A DNA stretch of 64,000 nucleotides from Mucilaginibacter sp. PAMC 26640 (lineage in GTDB: Bacteria > Bacteroidota > Bacteroidia > Sphingobacteriales > Sphingobacteriaceae), in contig CP014773.1 of assembly GCA_001596135.1 (NCBI GenBank), positions 1,302,001 to 1,366,000 of the forward strand, given 5' to 3'. Under the pieces are notes generated by a model. That model was not told the DNA's origin. It ran no database searches and saw only the letters and a list, made by a program, of their open reading frames with translations. This document shows, in pieces, positions 17,699 through 25,748 of this stretch (position 1 is its first letter; each line of letters opens with the position of its first letter). The translations under genes were made by a program, and so were the position numbers.

Positions 17699-17725
17699 GC
17701 TCCCCCTTGAGGGGGTTGGGGAGCG
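17699..17725. repeat. GC-palindromic intergenic repeat
   Basis: A copy of the dispersed G/C palindrome (GCTCCCCCTTGAGGGGG then TTGGGGAGC) lying 2 bp from the ffh stop codon. Three related copies are at 31484-31605. Such CCCCCTNAAGGGGG-type elements are common between genes in Bacteroidota. Confidence 0.7.
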
Positions 17726-17727
17726 TC

Positions 17728-19056
17728 TTACATCTTTGGCATTCTCCGCATCATGCTGGCCATGGCTGCCGGATTGCTCATTTGCTTCATCACCTTTTTC
17801 ATATCGTCGAACTGCTTCATTAAGCGGTTTACCTCTGCCAGATCACTGCCCGAGCCTTTAGCGATGCGCATGCGGCGGCTTTGATTGATCAGGTCGGGGT
17901 TTTCCTTCTCCTTCGGTGTCATGCTCTGGATGATCGCTTCTATGCCCTTAAAGGCATCATCGCTCACTTCCACATCCTTCATCATTTTACCAACACCCGG
18001 TATCATGCCCATCAGATCTTTCATGTTACCCATTTTTTTGATCTGCTGGATCTGGCTGTAAAAATCGTTAAAGTCGAACTTATTCTTGCGGATCTTCTTT
18101 TGAAGCTCAGCAGCTTCTTTCTCATCGAACTGCTGTTGCGCACGTTCTACCAGGGAAACCACGTCACCCATGCCCAGGATCCTGGATGCCATACGATCCG
18201 GGTGGAAAACATCCAGCGCTTCCATTTTTTCGCCGGTACCGATGAATTTGATAGGCTTGTTAACAACCGATTTAATGGACAGCGCAGCACCACCGCGGGT
18301 ATCACCATCCAGCTTGGTTAAAACCACACCGGTAAAGTCAAGGCGGTCATTAAAAACTTTAGCGGTGTTCACAGCATCCTGCCCGGTCATGGAATCCACT
18401 ACAAAAAGGATCTCATGCGGTTTAGTAGCATCTTTTACCTTTTCTATCTCCACCATCATGGCCTCGTCTATGGCTAAACGGCCAGCGGTATCGATAATGA
18501 CTACGTTATGCCCGTTTTGCTTCGCAAAAGCAATACCTTCCAATGCAATTGCAACCGGGTCTTTAGAATCGCGGTTAGCATACACCGGGATGCCCACCTG
18601 CTGGCCCAATACCTCCAGCTGATCTATCGCCGCGGGGCGGTAAATATCATCAGCAACCAGTAAGGGTTTTTTGTTCTTTTGCGTTTTAAGGTAGTTTGCC
18701 AGTTTACCGGTAAAGGTGGTTTTACCCGCACCATTTAAACCTGCAATCAAAATAATGGTTGGCGACGCTTTCAGATCAAGATCTGCAGTAGTACCACCCA
18801 TCAAAGCGGTAAGCTCATCGTTCATGAGCTTGGTAAGCAGCTGCCCCGGCGAAATGGAGGTCAATACATTCTCGCCCATTGCCTTTGTCCTCACATCATC
18901 TGTAAAGGTTTTGGCTGTTTTATAATTTACGTCGGCATCAAGAAGGGCCTTGCGGATCTCCTTCATGGTTTCAGCCACGTTGATTTCAGTAATTGAACCC
19001 TGGCCTTTTAATACTTTAAACGCCCTGTCGAGTTTATCCGATAAATTTTCAAACAT
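17728..19056 (-). CDS. ffh: Signal recognition particle protein
   Basis: A 442-aa SRP GTPase with an N domain (1-90), a G domain with P-loop GLNGAGKTT (106-114), IDTAGRLAID and the T-K-L-D-G-D guanine-specificity motif, and a Met-rich M domain (about 300-442) with GMIPGVGKMMKD, RRMRIAKGSG and the terminal M-A-S-M-M-R-R-M-P-K-M. It binds signal sequences on nascent membrane proteins together with SRP RNA and delivers them to FtsY. The length is normal. It is followed by a repeat and a terminator, and is probably monocistronic. Confidence 0.97.
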   Translation of the reverse strand: MFENLSDKLDRAFKVLKGQGSITEINVAETMKEIRKALLDADVNYKTAKTFTDDVRTKAMGENVLTSISPGQLLTKLMNDELTALMGGTTADLDLKASPTIILIAGLNGAGKTTFTGKLANYLKTQKNKKPLLVADDIYRPAAIDQLEVLGQQVGIPVYANRDSKDPVAIALEGIAFAKQNGHNVVIIDTAGRLAIDEAMMVEIEKVKDATKPHEILFVVDSMTGQDAVNTAKVFNDRLDFTGVVLTKLDGDTRGGAALSIKSVVNKPIKFIGTGEKMEALDVFHPDRMASRILGMGDVVSLVERAQQQFDEKEAAELQKKIRKNKFDFNDFYSQIQQIKKMGNMKDLMGMIPGVGKMMKDVEVSDDAFKGIEAIIQSMTPKEKENPDLINQSRRMRIAKGSGSDLAEVNRLMKQFDDMKKVMKQMSNPAAMASMMRRMPKM

Positions 19057-19223
19057 TATCTATTCCTAATTTTTGAGGACACAAAGTTATCATTTTGAAG
19101 CATAAGCACCTATCACAATATTGCATTTATAATCGGGTATGCAGCAGGGGTTTCTTACGAAGTACTGGTCAGGTCTCGATTAAGGTGCATTTTCGCTTAG
19201 TATAACGATCAAAACACCCAAAA

Positions 19224-19469
19224 ATGAACGGCTTGGATTCAACCGGCAACCGGGTATTTGCCTTGCTTAAAGTGCACACGGTAGAAAATATTTTCAACCT
19301 AAAGTATACCTTGAGCCGTATTATGGGTTTGAATTTGCGACTGAGACATTACTGGATTAAGCTCAATAATGAGGAGATTTTTATCCTGGCGAAGGATGGT
19401 GCGTTAGCCACACTTTCCTCATCAAAAGCGCAGGGTTTAAACCCTCAACATTTACGGAAACTTGTATAA
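19224..19469 (+). CDS. Doubtful small hypothetical ORF in a 395-bp gap
   Basis: The gap between ffh and the next gene (19057-19451) holds one open frame of 81 codons on the plus strand. It overlaps the end of the convergent DUF3078 gene by 18 bp. The predicted protein is soluble with no recognisable motif. There is no clear promoter or ribosome-binding site, but the codons look like those of neighbouring genes. It could be a real small gene or chance. I see nothing else in this gap. Confidence 0.3.
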   Translation: MNGLDSTGNRVFALLKVHTVENIFNLKYTLSRIMGLNLRLRHYWIKLNNEEIFILAKDGALATLSSSKAQGLNPQHLRKLV

Positions 19470-20468
19470 CACGCCCAGCGATAAGCCCTCTGTTCCCTGT
19501 ACGCTGTTAGACGTGTTTTTGTCAAACAGCAAAGTGCCGTTGACAGAAACATTGATAAGCCGGTTTACACGTGCCGCTAAAATAGCATCCAGGCGATGGC
19601 GGGTAAAAGCGATGGGCTGGCCATAGGGTACAAACATATCATAACGGGCATTCAGGTGCATGTTTTTTGCAATATCCTTATCAAAAATCGCCACCATCTG
19701 GAACGCGATATCATTACGGATGGTTTTTCCCGGCGTTACACCGTAATTGCCCGGTATGTTACGATAAATGGTGGTATCCAGCACAAAGGTTTGGCGGGCG
19801 GTACCGGTACCTAAACGCAGATCAAAATATTTGGTTGGCTTATACTCAAAACCTATAGACTCGGTTAAATAACCTGGCGACATTAAATTAGAGATGAGCT
19901 GTGGCGGGGTTAAATTGGTAGCATCGTATTGAAAGCCTTTATCAAATTGCGATTCAAAACTCAATGAACCGAAAAAGAACCAATTCTTAGATAGCTGGGA
20001 AGCAACCTTGTTATCGTAAAAGATGCGGTCGTTACTCTTGCGGGCACCCTGGCCTTTGTTTTTTGATTTACCGTAAAGCAGGTTCAATTCTGATGTGTAA
20101 CTGAAGGGTGCCTTATTATACTCTAACCTGTAGATGAAGTTTGAGCTCAACGCTACTGCGGTTATACCCCCGGCTGCATAGTTGTTACTAAATGCCGACT
20201 GGCTAAAATTCAACCCGAATGTAATGTACTTGCGCCAGTAGCTCACCTTGTAATCCATCATGGTTACGGGTATCAGCTCTTGCTGTATAGTCACTTGCTT
20301 GGATGGTACAGGTATCGAGTTGTTTTTTGGATAGATACGATACTTGTTAAGCATATTTGTATCTATTTTAACTGTATCACGCTTAAGGGTGTCGGTGTTT
20401 TGGGCTTTGGCAGATAGGGCAGCAGCTAGCGAAAGCAGGAAAAACAAATACTTACCGGTTTTCAACAT
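19452..20468 (-). CDS. DUF3078 outer-membrane protein
   Basis: 338 aa from the ATG at 20468, which puts the signal peptide (hydrophobic about 7-20, cleavage at SAKAQ) at the N-terminus. A further in-frame ATG at 20486 is less likely. After a short periplasmic linker the rest alternates polar and aromatic residues as in outer-membrane beta barrels (W-R-K-Y-I-T-F-G-L-N-F-S-Q-S-A-F-S, F-S-Y-T-S-E-L-N-L-L-Y-G) and ends in L-G-V-L-Y-K-F-P, a terminal beta strand with a near-C-terminal Phe. This fits DUF3078. Function unknown. Confidence 0.85.
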   Translation of the reverse strand: MLKTGKYLFFLLSLAAALSAKAQNTDTLKRDTVKIDTNMLNKYRIYPKNNSIPVPSKQVTIQQELIPVTMMDYKVSYWRKYITFGLNFSQSAFSNNYAAGGITAVALSSNFIYRLEYNKAPFSYTSELNLLYGKSKNKGQGARKSNDRIFYDNKVASQLSKNWFFFGSLSFESQFDKGFQYDATNLTPPQLISNLMSPGYLTESIGFEYKPTKYFDLRLGTGTARQTFVLDTTIYRNIPGNYGVTPGKTIRNDIAFQMVAIFDKDIAKNMHLNARYDMFVPYGQPIAFTRHRLDAILAARVNRLINVSVNGTLLFDKNTSNSVQGTEGLSLGVLYKFP

Positions 20469-20531
20469 ATCGCAAAGAAAAAGCAAAATTCTGTTATTTC
20501 AACGTTCTATTTTTAAATGTTGTATGCGTAT

Positions 20532-20855
20532 TTAAAAAAACTTTGCCCAACTGTACCATTTTCTGCTTGATAGATAGGTCATCTCTGTTTCTTTCTGATA
20601 CGCCTCACGCTCAAATACAATGTTGAAATACGCTTTGTAGTGCTGCCGGTAAATTGCCAGGTTACAGAGGTAATTGAGCAAGTATAACACGTAAAAAGGT
20701 ATTACCAATAGCTCGGCCTGCTGCCTCAGGTGGATGCGCTCATGATTAAGTACAACCTCATCATTTAAAGCCTTGCTATCGCTTACCAATATGAACGGCC
20801 ACAAAGCCATGCCACTTACATTTAAAAAACGGACAATAACTACGGGATATCTCAT
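20532..20855 (-). CDS. Small HExxH protein, possible minimal metallopeptidase
   Basis: A 107-aa protein with H38-E-R-I-H42 at the start of a long hydrophobic helix (L-L-V-I-P-F-Y-V-L-Y-L-L) and a possible third zinc ligand Glu84 in F-E-R-E-A-Y. The pattern HExxH followed about 40 residues later by E-A-Y recalls M56/BlaR1-like and mini-gluzincin active sites, but the protein is far shorter than those families. It overlaps the stop of the upstream gene by 4 bp (ATGA), so the two are translationally coupled. Membrane association is likely. Enzymatic activity is inference. Confidence 0.75.
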   Translation of the reverse strand: MRYPVVIVRFLNVSGMALWPFILVSDSKALNDEVVLNHERIHLRQQAELLVIPFYVLYLLNYLCNLAIYRQHYKAYFNIVFEREAYQKETEMTYLSSRKWYSWAKFF

Positions 20856-21598
20856 TTGCTCATAAAGATACTGGGCAGGGGCGAAAGTTCAAAAGCTTTC
20901 GGGTTGCGTTTGTAACGCTTAAGGCTGCTGCGAATGTAAGATATGAAATCGTACTCATTAGTTGTTGTGACCAGGTAGTACCCGGGCCGGTATTTAAACA
21001 TAAAATCGCTCAGCTGCGGTTCCTTTAAAAAGGTTATACCAGCAACAAAAGTTTTGTTAAAGCGGTAATCAACAACCGACTGCTTGTAATCCCTGTCGAT
21101 GATAATTTTAAGGTGTTCCGCATTTCGGCCGCTTTTACTAAACATGTTGTAAAGGGCATCAATACTAAAGCCAACAATTCCCTGCCCAATGCTAAGTAAA
21201 TCGCGGTTGCCTATAGGTCCGTAGATTTTGCTGTATTCGCTTTTAGTAGCCAAATAGCGGCGCTGCGGATTCAGTAAGGTATCCCTCACGGTTACTTGCT
21301 GTAATTGAATAGCCAACGGCCGCAGGTAAACAGCTAGCGGCGAATAGTTTTTAATAACAAGTGTGTCGGTATGGTGATCGGGTTTGCTAAAAACAAGCTG
21401 ATCGCCGGAGGTGGCATTAATACTAAACTCACCTTTTAAGTTATTGTAAACCGACTGGCCAGTTCCTATATTACGCACATTTACTTTAGCAATCCGGGCG
21501 TTGCTTTCTTTGTCAAATACAATTCCTTTAATCTCCTTTTGCTGAGCAAAGGCTGATGTGCAAAGGATGCAGAACAGAAGCGGGAACCATAATTTCAT
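20852..21598 (-). CDS. Carboxypeptidase-regulatory-like domain exported protein
   Basis: A 248-aa protein with a signal peptide (cleavage near AFAQQ) and an N-terminal CarboxypepD_reg-like beta sandwich (about 20-105: KEIKGIVFDKESNARIAKVNV, NNLKGEFSINATSGDQLVFSK). The same domain precedes many TonB-dependent receptors, but there is no barrel here. The second half is unassigned, with many basic and aromatic residues. It is translationally coupled to the small HExxH protein downstream, which suggests a joint envelope function. Confidence 0.82.
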   Translation of the reverse strand: MKLWFPLLFCILCTSAFAQQKEIKGIVFDKESNARIAKVNVRNIGTGQSVYNNLKGEFSINATSGDQLVFSKPDHHTDTLVIKNYSPLAVYLRPLAIQLQQVTVRDTLLNPQRRYLATKSEYSKIYGPIGNRDLLSIGQGIVGFSIDALYNMFSKSGRNAEHLKIIIDRDYKQSVVDYRFNKTFVAGITFLKEPQLSDFMFKYRPGYYLVTTTNEYDFISYIRSSLKRYKRNPKAFELSPLPSIFMSK

Positions 21599-21660
21599 TA
21601 GAGGGGTTAAAACTACACGTTTAAACGTACTGCGCCATTAAATTAACAGTATTTAACATG

Positions 21661-22491
21661 CTATTTAACTACTACAAGCTTCTGGCCAATTTTTATGCCA
21701 TTGTCGCCCATGCGATTCAGCGCCTTCAGTTCGTCAACGGTGATACCAAAACGTTTGGAGATGTTGTATAGTGTATCACCTTGTTTTACGGTGTAAATTT
21801 TTTCGTCGGGAGAGGATTTTGCAATGCTGTCTGTAGCCGGTTTGCCTATTTTATCATTGATCTCATCCAGCACCCTGTCCTCGCGTTTAATCTTGGCCGC
21901 TTCGCCCTCGGGCCTGTCATATTGGTCCAGATTGTATTTAATGATCAGATTGATCAGCAGCTGCGGATATTTTGGATTCGTGGCGTATCCGGCAGCTTTT
22001 AGGCCATAAGCCCAGCCTTTGTAATCGTCTTTATCCAGCTCAAATAAACGGGCGTAATTTTTTTTCTTTAAGAATTCAGAGTGGTCGCGGTAAGAGTCCT
22101 CCGGGTTTTCATACACCCGGAAGCAATCGTTGGTATTGTCATCGTCTTTGTAGTAAGACTCCCCCATCCAGGTTGAACCGCATTTAATTCCAAAATGGTT
22201 ATTTGCTGCAACAGCCAGATCGCTGTTGCCGGCTCCCGATTCAAAAAGACCCTGCGCCAGCGTGATACTTGCAGGAATACCGTAGGCATTCATTTCCTGA
22301 ATAGCTATGCCCTTAAACCGGTCAATGTATTCTAGCGATGTGGATGATTTATGGCTGGCGATGCCAAATTTGTTGCGCGACCTGATGGCATTATTATTTC
22401 TGCGGGCCTTACCGCTGCTAATGGCGCTTTTGTGAGCTGAGCAGGAATTGAAGAGTATAGCAAGTATAAGAAGCAGGTATATTTTCCGCAT
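21661..22491 (-). CDS. Glucosaminidase-LysM lipoprotein
   Basis: 276 aa from the ATG at 22491, which places a lipoprotein signal with lipobox F-N-S-C at the N-terminus. The upstream in-frame start at 22515 is less likely. The catalytic glucosaminidase (FlgJ-like) domain covers about 50-200, with the probable acid Glu in L-A-Q-G-L-F-E-S-G-A-G and the SYKDDDNTNDCFRVYENPEDSYRDHSEFL-region fold signature. A LysM domain (Y-T-V-K-Q-G-D-T-L-Y-N-I-S-K-R-F) ends the protein and binds peptidoglycan. It cuts glycan strands in the cell wall. The preceding gene encodes a shorter paralogue without LysM. Confidence 0.9.
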   Translation of the reverse strand: MRKIYLLLILAILFNSCSAHKSAISSGKARRNNNAIRSRNKFGIASHKSSTSLEYIDRFKGIAIQEMNAYGIPASITLAQGLFESGAGNSDLAVAANNHFGIKCGSTWMGESYYKDDDNTNDCFRVYENPEDSYRDHSEFLKKKNYARLFELDKDDYKGWAYGLKAAGYATNPKYPQLLINLIIKYNLDQYDRPEGEAAKIKREDRVLDEINDKIGKPATDSIAKSSPDEKIYTVKQGDTLYNISKRFGITVDELKALNRMGDNGIKIGQKLVVVK

Positions 22492-22535
22492 TGCAGGATA
22501 ACCATTTAACCCCAACGGGCTGTTAATACTAGAAA

Positions 22536-23084
22536 TTATTTTTGGTTATCTGCCAGTTCGGTTTTATCAGCAGCAGGTTTTTCATCAAGGTCGTTCAGGT
22601 TATATTTTTTGATTATCCCCATTACCTGAGATGCCCAAACGCGGCTGCTGCAATAACCGCTGCGCTGGATGCCTTTTGCCCAGCCGGCGTAGTCATACTG
22701 GGTAAGCTTATCTGCAAGATGGCTGAATTGCTTGCGCTCAGTCATGATGCGGGCAAAATCCTGGAATGAATCCATAACAGAATCATAACGTTTGTAGGAA
22801 GTTGTCACTTTCTTATTGTGTTTATAATAAACTACAGAGCCTCCACCTTTTACTCCAAACTGATTGTTGAGGTTTTGAGCAATATTGCTTTTGCCGCTTG
22901 CAGATTCATGCATGGCCACACCTAAAATGATGCTTGCCGGTACGCCTGTTTCGTGCATAATACGAATGGCATTATCTTTGAACTTCTCTATGTAAGATTG
23001 TGAAGTTGTTTGTGCCGATACGGCTGTTGATGTTGCAATAAATGCGGTTGCCAACAGTAGAGTAGCAGTAAAGAGTTTCTTCAT
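22536..23084 (-). CDS. Secreted glucosaminidase-domain protein
   Basis: A 182-aa protein with a signal peptide (hydrophobic 6-20, cleavage VSAQ) and one glucosaminidase domain. Its probable catalytic Glu is in V-A-M-H-E-S-A-S-G-K, equivalent to F-E-S-G in the downstream LysM paralogue. It has no cell-wall-binding domain. It starts 2 bp after the stop of the O-methyltransferase and 44 bp precede the LysM gene, so the three are likely co-transcribed. It acts on peptidoglycan in the periplasm. Confidence 0.88.
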   Translation of the reverse strand: MKKLFTATLLLATAFIATSTAVSAQTTSQSYIEKFKDNAIRIMHETGVPASIILGVAMHESASGKSNIAQNLNNQFGVKGGGSVVYYKHNKKVTTSYKRYDSVMDSFQDFARIMTERKQFSHLADKLTQYDYAGWAKGIQRSGYCSSRVWASQVMGIIKKYNLNDLDEKPAADKTELADNQK

Positions 23085-23086
23085 AA

Positions 23087-23725
23087 TTATTTCTTTCTGA
23101 TGAGCAATAAGCCATCACGAACGGGGAGAATAAGTTTCTCCACTTTCGTATTAACTGTTATTAGCTCATTTAGTTTGCGAATGTTTGTTGTGTCAGCGTC
23201 CTTATCGTTGCCATACACCTTCCCTTTCCACAAAACATTATCAATTATTATTAACCCACCGGGCCTTACTTTATCAATTACTAACTCGAAATAAGTAAAA
23301 TTATTTCGTTTATCGGCATCTATAAAAACCAAATCAAAGTTATCTATCTGTAAATCTGCTATTACAGCCTCTGCAGGGCCAAAATGAAGCTTTATTTTTT
23401 TATCCACATTTGTTGAGGCAAAGTGTGAATTGAGCATTTCTTCAAATTCCCGGTTTACTTCGATCGTGTGTAAAACCCCCCCTTCCAACAATCCTTCAGC
23501 CAGGCAAATGGCCGAGTAACCGGTAAAGGTGCCAATCTCCAAAATGAGTTTCGGCTGCATCATTTTGCTCAGCATACTCAACAAGCGCCCCTGGTAATGC
23601 CCCGAAAGCATGTGCGGTTTAAGTACTTTAACATACGTTTCGCGATTGATGGCCCGAAGCTCGGTTGTCTCCGGATCAAGGTGGGCATCGAGATAGTCCT
23701 GAAGGTCTTGAGGGAGAATTTCCAT
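23087..23725 (-). CDS. SAM-dependent O-methyltransferase (class I, COMT-like)
   Basis: A 212-aa Rossmann methyltransferase of the caffeoyl-CoA/catechol type. Motif I is L-I-L-E-I-G-T-F-T-G-Y-S-A, the acidic end of strand 2 is H-T-I-E-V-N, and F-D-L-V-F-I-D-A-D-K-R plus G-G-L-I-I-I-D-N-V-L-W-K-G-K-V hold the metal-binding Asp/Asn of this family. No signal peptide. Substrate unknown. It is separated from the downstream glucosaminidase by 2 bp, and a 32-aa secreted peptide ORF lies 67 bp upstream. Confidence 0.9.
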   Translation of the reverse strand: MEILPQDLQDYLDAHLDPETTELRAINRETYVKVLKPHMLSGHYQGRLLSMLSKMMQPKLILEIGTFTGYSAICLAEGLLEGGVLHTIEVNREFEEMLNSHFASTNVDKKIKLHFGPAEAVIADLQIDNFDLVFIDADKRNNFTYFELVIDKVRPGGLIIIDNVLWKGKVYGNDKDADTTNIRKLNELITVNTKVEKLILPVRDGLLLIRKK

Positions 23726-23792
23726 GGCGCAAAAATAAGGAATTTATTTTTGCACTAATTTACCCGTTACCTCACCAGTCTAGAAGACCACA

Positions 23793-23891
23793 TTACTCCC
23801 CGAAAAATTCTATAATCGGCCATTGCTGTTGTGCAAACAAGGTGCCGGCAATTAAAAATATAAATGCCGCTGTAAGAATAGGTTTTAACAT
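23793..23891 (-). CDS. Candidate 32-aa secreted peptide
   Basis: A short frame, ATG to TAA, encoding a near-ideal signal peptide (Lys3, hydrophobic 4-19, cleavage after T-L-F-A) followed by only 12 residues, QQQWPIIEFFGE. The A-Q cleavage context matches other exported proteins in this window. An inverted repeat GGTTC-N7-GAACC (23894-23910) abuts the start codon. It lies between ruvX and the O-methyltransferase in the same orientation. It could be a secreted peptide, an upstream leader ORF, or the remnant of a lost gene. I cannot tell which. Confidence 0.4.
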   Translation of the reverse strand: MLKPILTAAFIFLIAGTLFAQQQWPIIEFFGE

Positions 23892-24031
23892 TGGGTTCTA
23901 AGTTTGAACCTAAGTTAATTATTTAATAAGATGGTAAGGGACGGTTTAACATTCTTTAACAAGGATTTTGTCTGAACCTTGCTTTTCCTGATAAAGCATT
24001 CCTCGATGAAAATTAATTTTTAAATCCTTCT

Positions 24032-24442
24032 TCAAAAACTTTTACTCATCCAGCTCTGCAGCAGTATCACTGCCGAAATGGTATCCACCAATTCTTTATT
24101 CTGCCGGGCTTTCTTACCCATGCCGCTTTGGGCAATAGTGGCCGAGGCCATTTTTGAGGTGAAACGCTCGTCGAACATTTCTACCGGGATTTCCGGGAAA
24201 GTTTTTTTGAGCAGGTTACCAAAGCCTTTTACATGGCTGGCAGATTGGGATGGCGTATTATCCATTTGCTTTGGCTCGCCTAAAACAAAGCGCTCCACTT
24301 GCTCGGTTTGCAGGTATTTCTTTAAATAATCAATTATTTTTAACGGGTGGATAGTGTCCAGGCCGGTTGCGATGATCTGCATAGGGTCGGTAACCGCAAT
24401 ACCTATGCGTTTGGTGCCATAATCGAAAGCCATTACCCGCAT
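24032..24442 (-). CDS. ruvX: Putative pre-16S rRNA nuclease / Holliday junction resolvase-like YqgF
   Basis: A 136-aa RNase H-fold protein. The acidic residues of the family are visible: Asp7 in M-A-F-D-Y-G-T-K-R-I-G, the Glu of L-G-E-P-K-Q-M-D, the acidic pair of F-D-E-R-F-T-S and Asp in E-L-V-D-T-I-S-A. It is implicated in 5' maturation of 16S rRNA and in recombination. The start ATG is the last before a 160-bp repeat-rich spacer shared with divergent holB. Confidence 0.93.
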   Translation of the reverse strand: MRVMAFDYGTKRIGIAVTDPMQIIATGLDTIHPLKIIDYLKKYLQTEQVERFVLGEPKQMDNTPSQSASHVKGFGNLLKKTFPEIPVEMFDERFTSKMASATIAQSGMGKKARQNKELVDTISAVILLQSWMSKSF

Positions 24443-24603
24443 CAGATTTGAGATAGAAGATAGGAGATGTGAGATTTTTGCATATAGAATAGTTATAAAA
24501 TAACTTCCTCAAAGATAGACGAAAGCGAGCTTCGTCTCAAATCACATATCTTATATCTCACATCTAAATACAAAATCTCATATCTAATTTTTACCTTGCA
24601 CCA
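24443..24603. repeat. Divergent short-unit repeats between ruvX and holB
   Basis: Both ends of this spacer carry degenerate tandem copies of an ATCTCACATCT-like unit. On the left they read toward the ruvX start on the minus strand (24444-24478). On the right they read toward the holB start on the plus strand (24538-24593). The centre has a hairpin AGACGAA / TTCGTCT (24517-24537). The arrangement is an inverted array of about 7-8-bp units flanking both start codons. Confidence 0.6.
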
Positions 24604-25746
24604 ATGCAGTTTAAGCAAATTACCGGGCAGGATGCTGTTAAGCAACGATTGATCACCTCTGTAAATGAGAACAGGGTGAGCCATGCGCAGCTTTTTTTAG
24701 GCCCGGAAGGGAGCGGCAGCCTGGCGCTGGCCGTAGCTTATGCCCAGTATGTTTCCTGCGAGAATCGCCAGCCGGATGATTCCTGTGGTGAATGTTCCTC
24801 CTGCCGAAAATACGGTAAACTAATGCACCCCGATTTGCATTTTTCGTACCCCAACTTCGGTACACCCAAAGAAACTTCTATCGATTTCATAGAACAATGG
24901 CGCGAAGCATTTACCACCAACCCGTATCTTAGTTTAGATACCTGGCGCGGATACCTGGATGCGGGGAACAAGCAAGCCAACATCAATATCGCCGAGTGCC
25001 ATCAGATTCTGAAGAAGCTTAGTTTTAAGCCTTTTGAGTCGGCCTATAAAATATTGATATTGTGGCTGCCCGAGTTTTTGGATAAGCAGGGTAATGCCCT
25101 TTTAAAGGTGATAGAGGAGCCACAGCCCAACACTTTGTTTTTACTGGTGGCCCAAAATCAGGATCAGATCCTGAATACCATCCTGTCCCGCACGCAGCTG
25201 ATCAAGATCCCTTGTTTACATTACGAGGAAATCCGGAGGTACCTTATCGAAAACCATAAGCAAACAGAAACGGCGGCGGCTGAAATTGCTTACCTGAGTA
25301 ACGGCAATTTAACCGAAGCCCTGCAAATGCTGAAGCATGATAGCAAAGGCTACCACAGTATGTTTGTACAATGGCTGCGCCTGTGTTTTGGCAACAAGGT
25401 GCTGGAGATTCTGCCGTTTGTAGATCAGTCGTCCAAAATGGGGCGCGAGAATCAAAAGAATTTTATCCGGTATGGCATCAACTTTATCCGCGAATGCTGC
25501 CTGATCTCTGCAGGTGCAGAGCGGATGGTTCACTTACCGGATCAGGAACTTGAAACTGCGCGGAAAATGGCCAAAGTGATGAACATTGCCCAATCCGAAA
25601 CGATCATCGCCGAACTGGAAAAGGCTCATTATCATATAGAACGCAATGCTAACCCTAAGATCTTGTTTTTAGATGTATCTTTGCAGATTATAAAAGTACT
25701 AAATTTGAAAATTGTCCCCCCGGGGAATCATTATATACCGAATTAA
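24604..25746 (+). CDS. holB: DNA polymerase III subunit delta'
   Basis: A 380-aa AAA+ clamp-loader subunit. The Walker A region is degenerate (G-P-E-G-S-G-S-L-A-L, 33-42, Ser in place of Lys), as expected for delta', which does not hydrolyse ATP. The zinc module is present (Cys52, Cys61, Cys64, Cys67). The ALLKVIEEPQPNT segment and the arginine-finger motif L-S-R-T-Q follow. It helps load the sliding clamp. It is followed after 2 bp by ricT and then gldH, a gene order I know from other Bacteroidota. Confidence 0.93.
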   Translation: MQFKQITGQDAVKQRLITSVNENRVSHAQLFLGPEGSGSLALAVAYAQYVSCENRQPDDSCGECSSCRKYGKLMHPDLHFSYPNFGTPKETSIDFIEQWREAFTTNPYLSLDTWRGYLDAGNKQANINIAECHQILKKLSFKPFESAYKILILWLPEFLDKQGNALLKVIEEPQPNTLFLLVAQNQDQILNTILSRTQLIKIPCLHYEEIRRYLIENHKQTETAAAEIAYLSNGNLTEALQMLKHDSKGYHSMFVQWLRLCFGNKVLEILPFVDQSSKMGRENQKNFIRYGINFIRECCLISAGAERMVHLPDQELETARKMAKVMNIAQSETIIAELEKAHYHIERNANPKILFLDVSLQIIKVLNLKIVPPGNHYIPN

Positions 25747-25748
25747 TT

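Noticed and set aside
23665..23901. 78-codon plus-strand ORF over the methyltransferase start
   Set aside because: It has no signal or motif, and the opposite strand gives a better explanation of the region (methyltransferase plus short secreted peptide).
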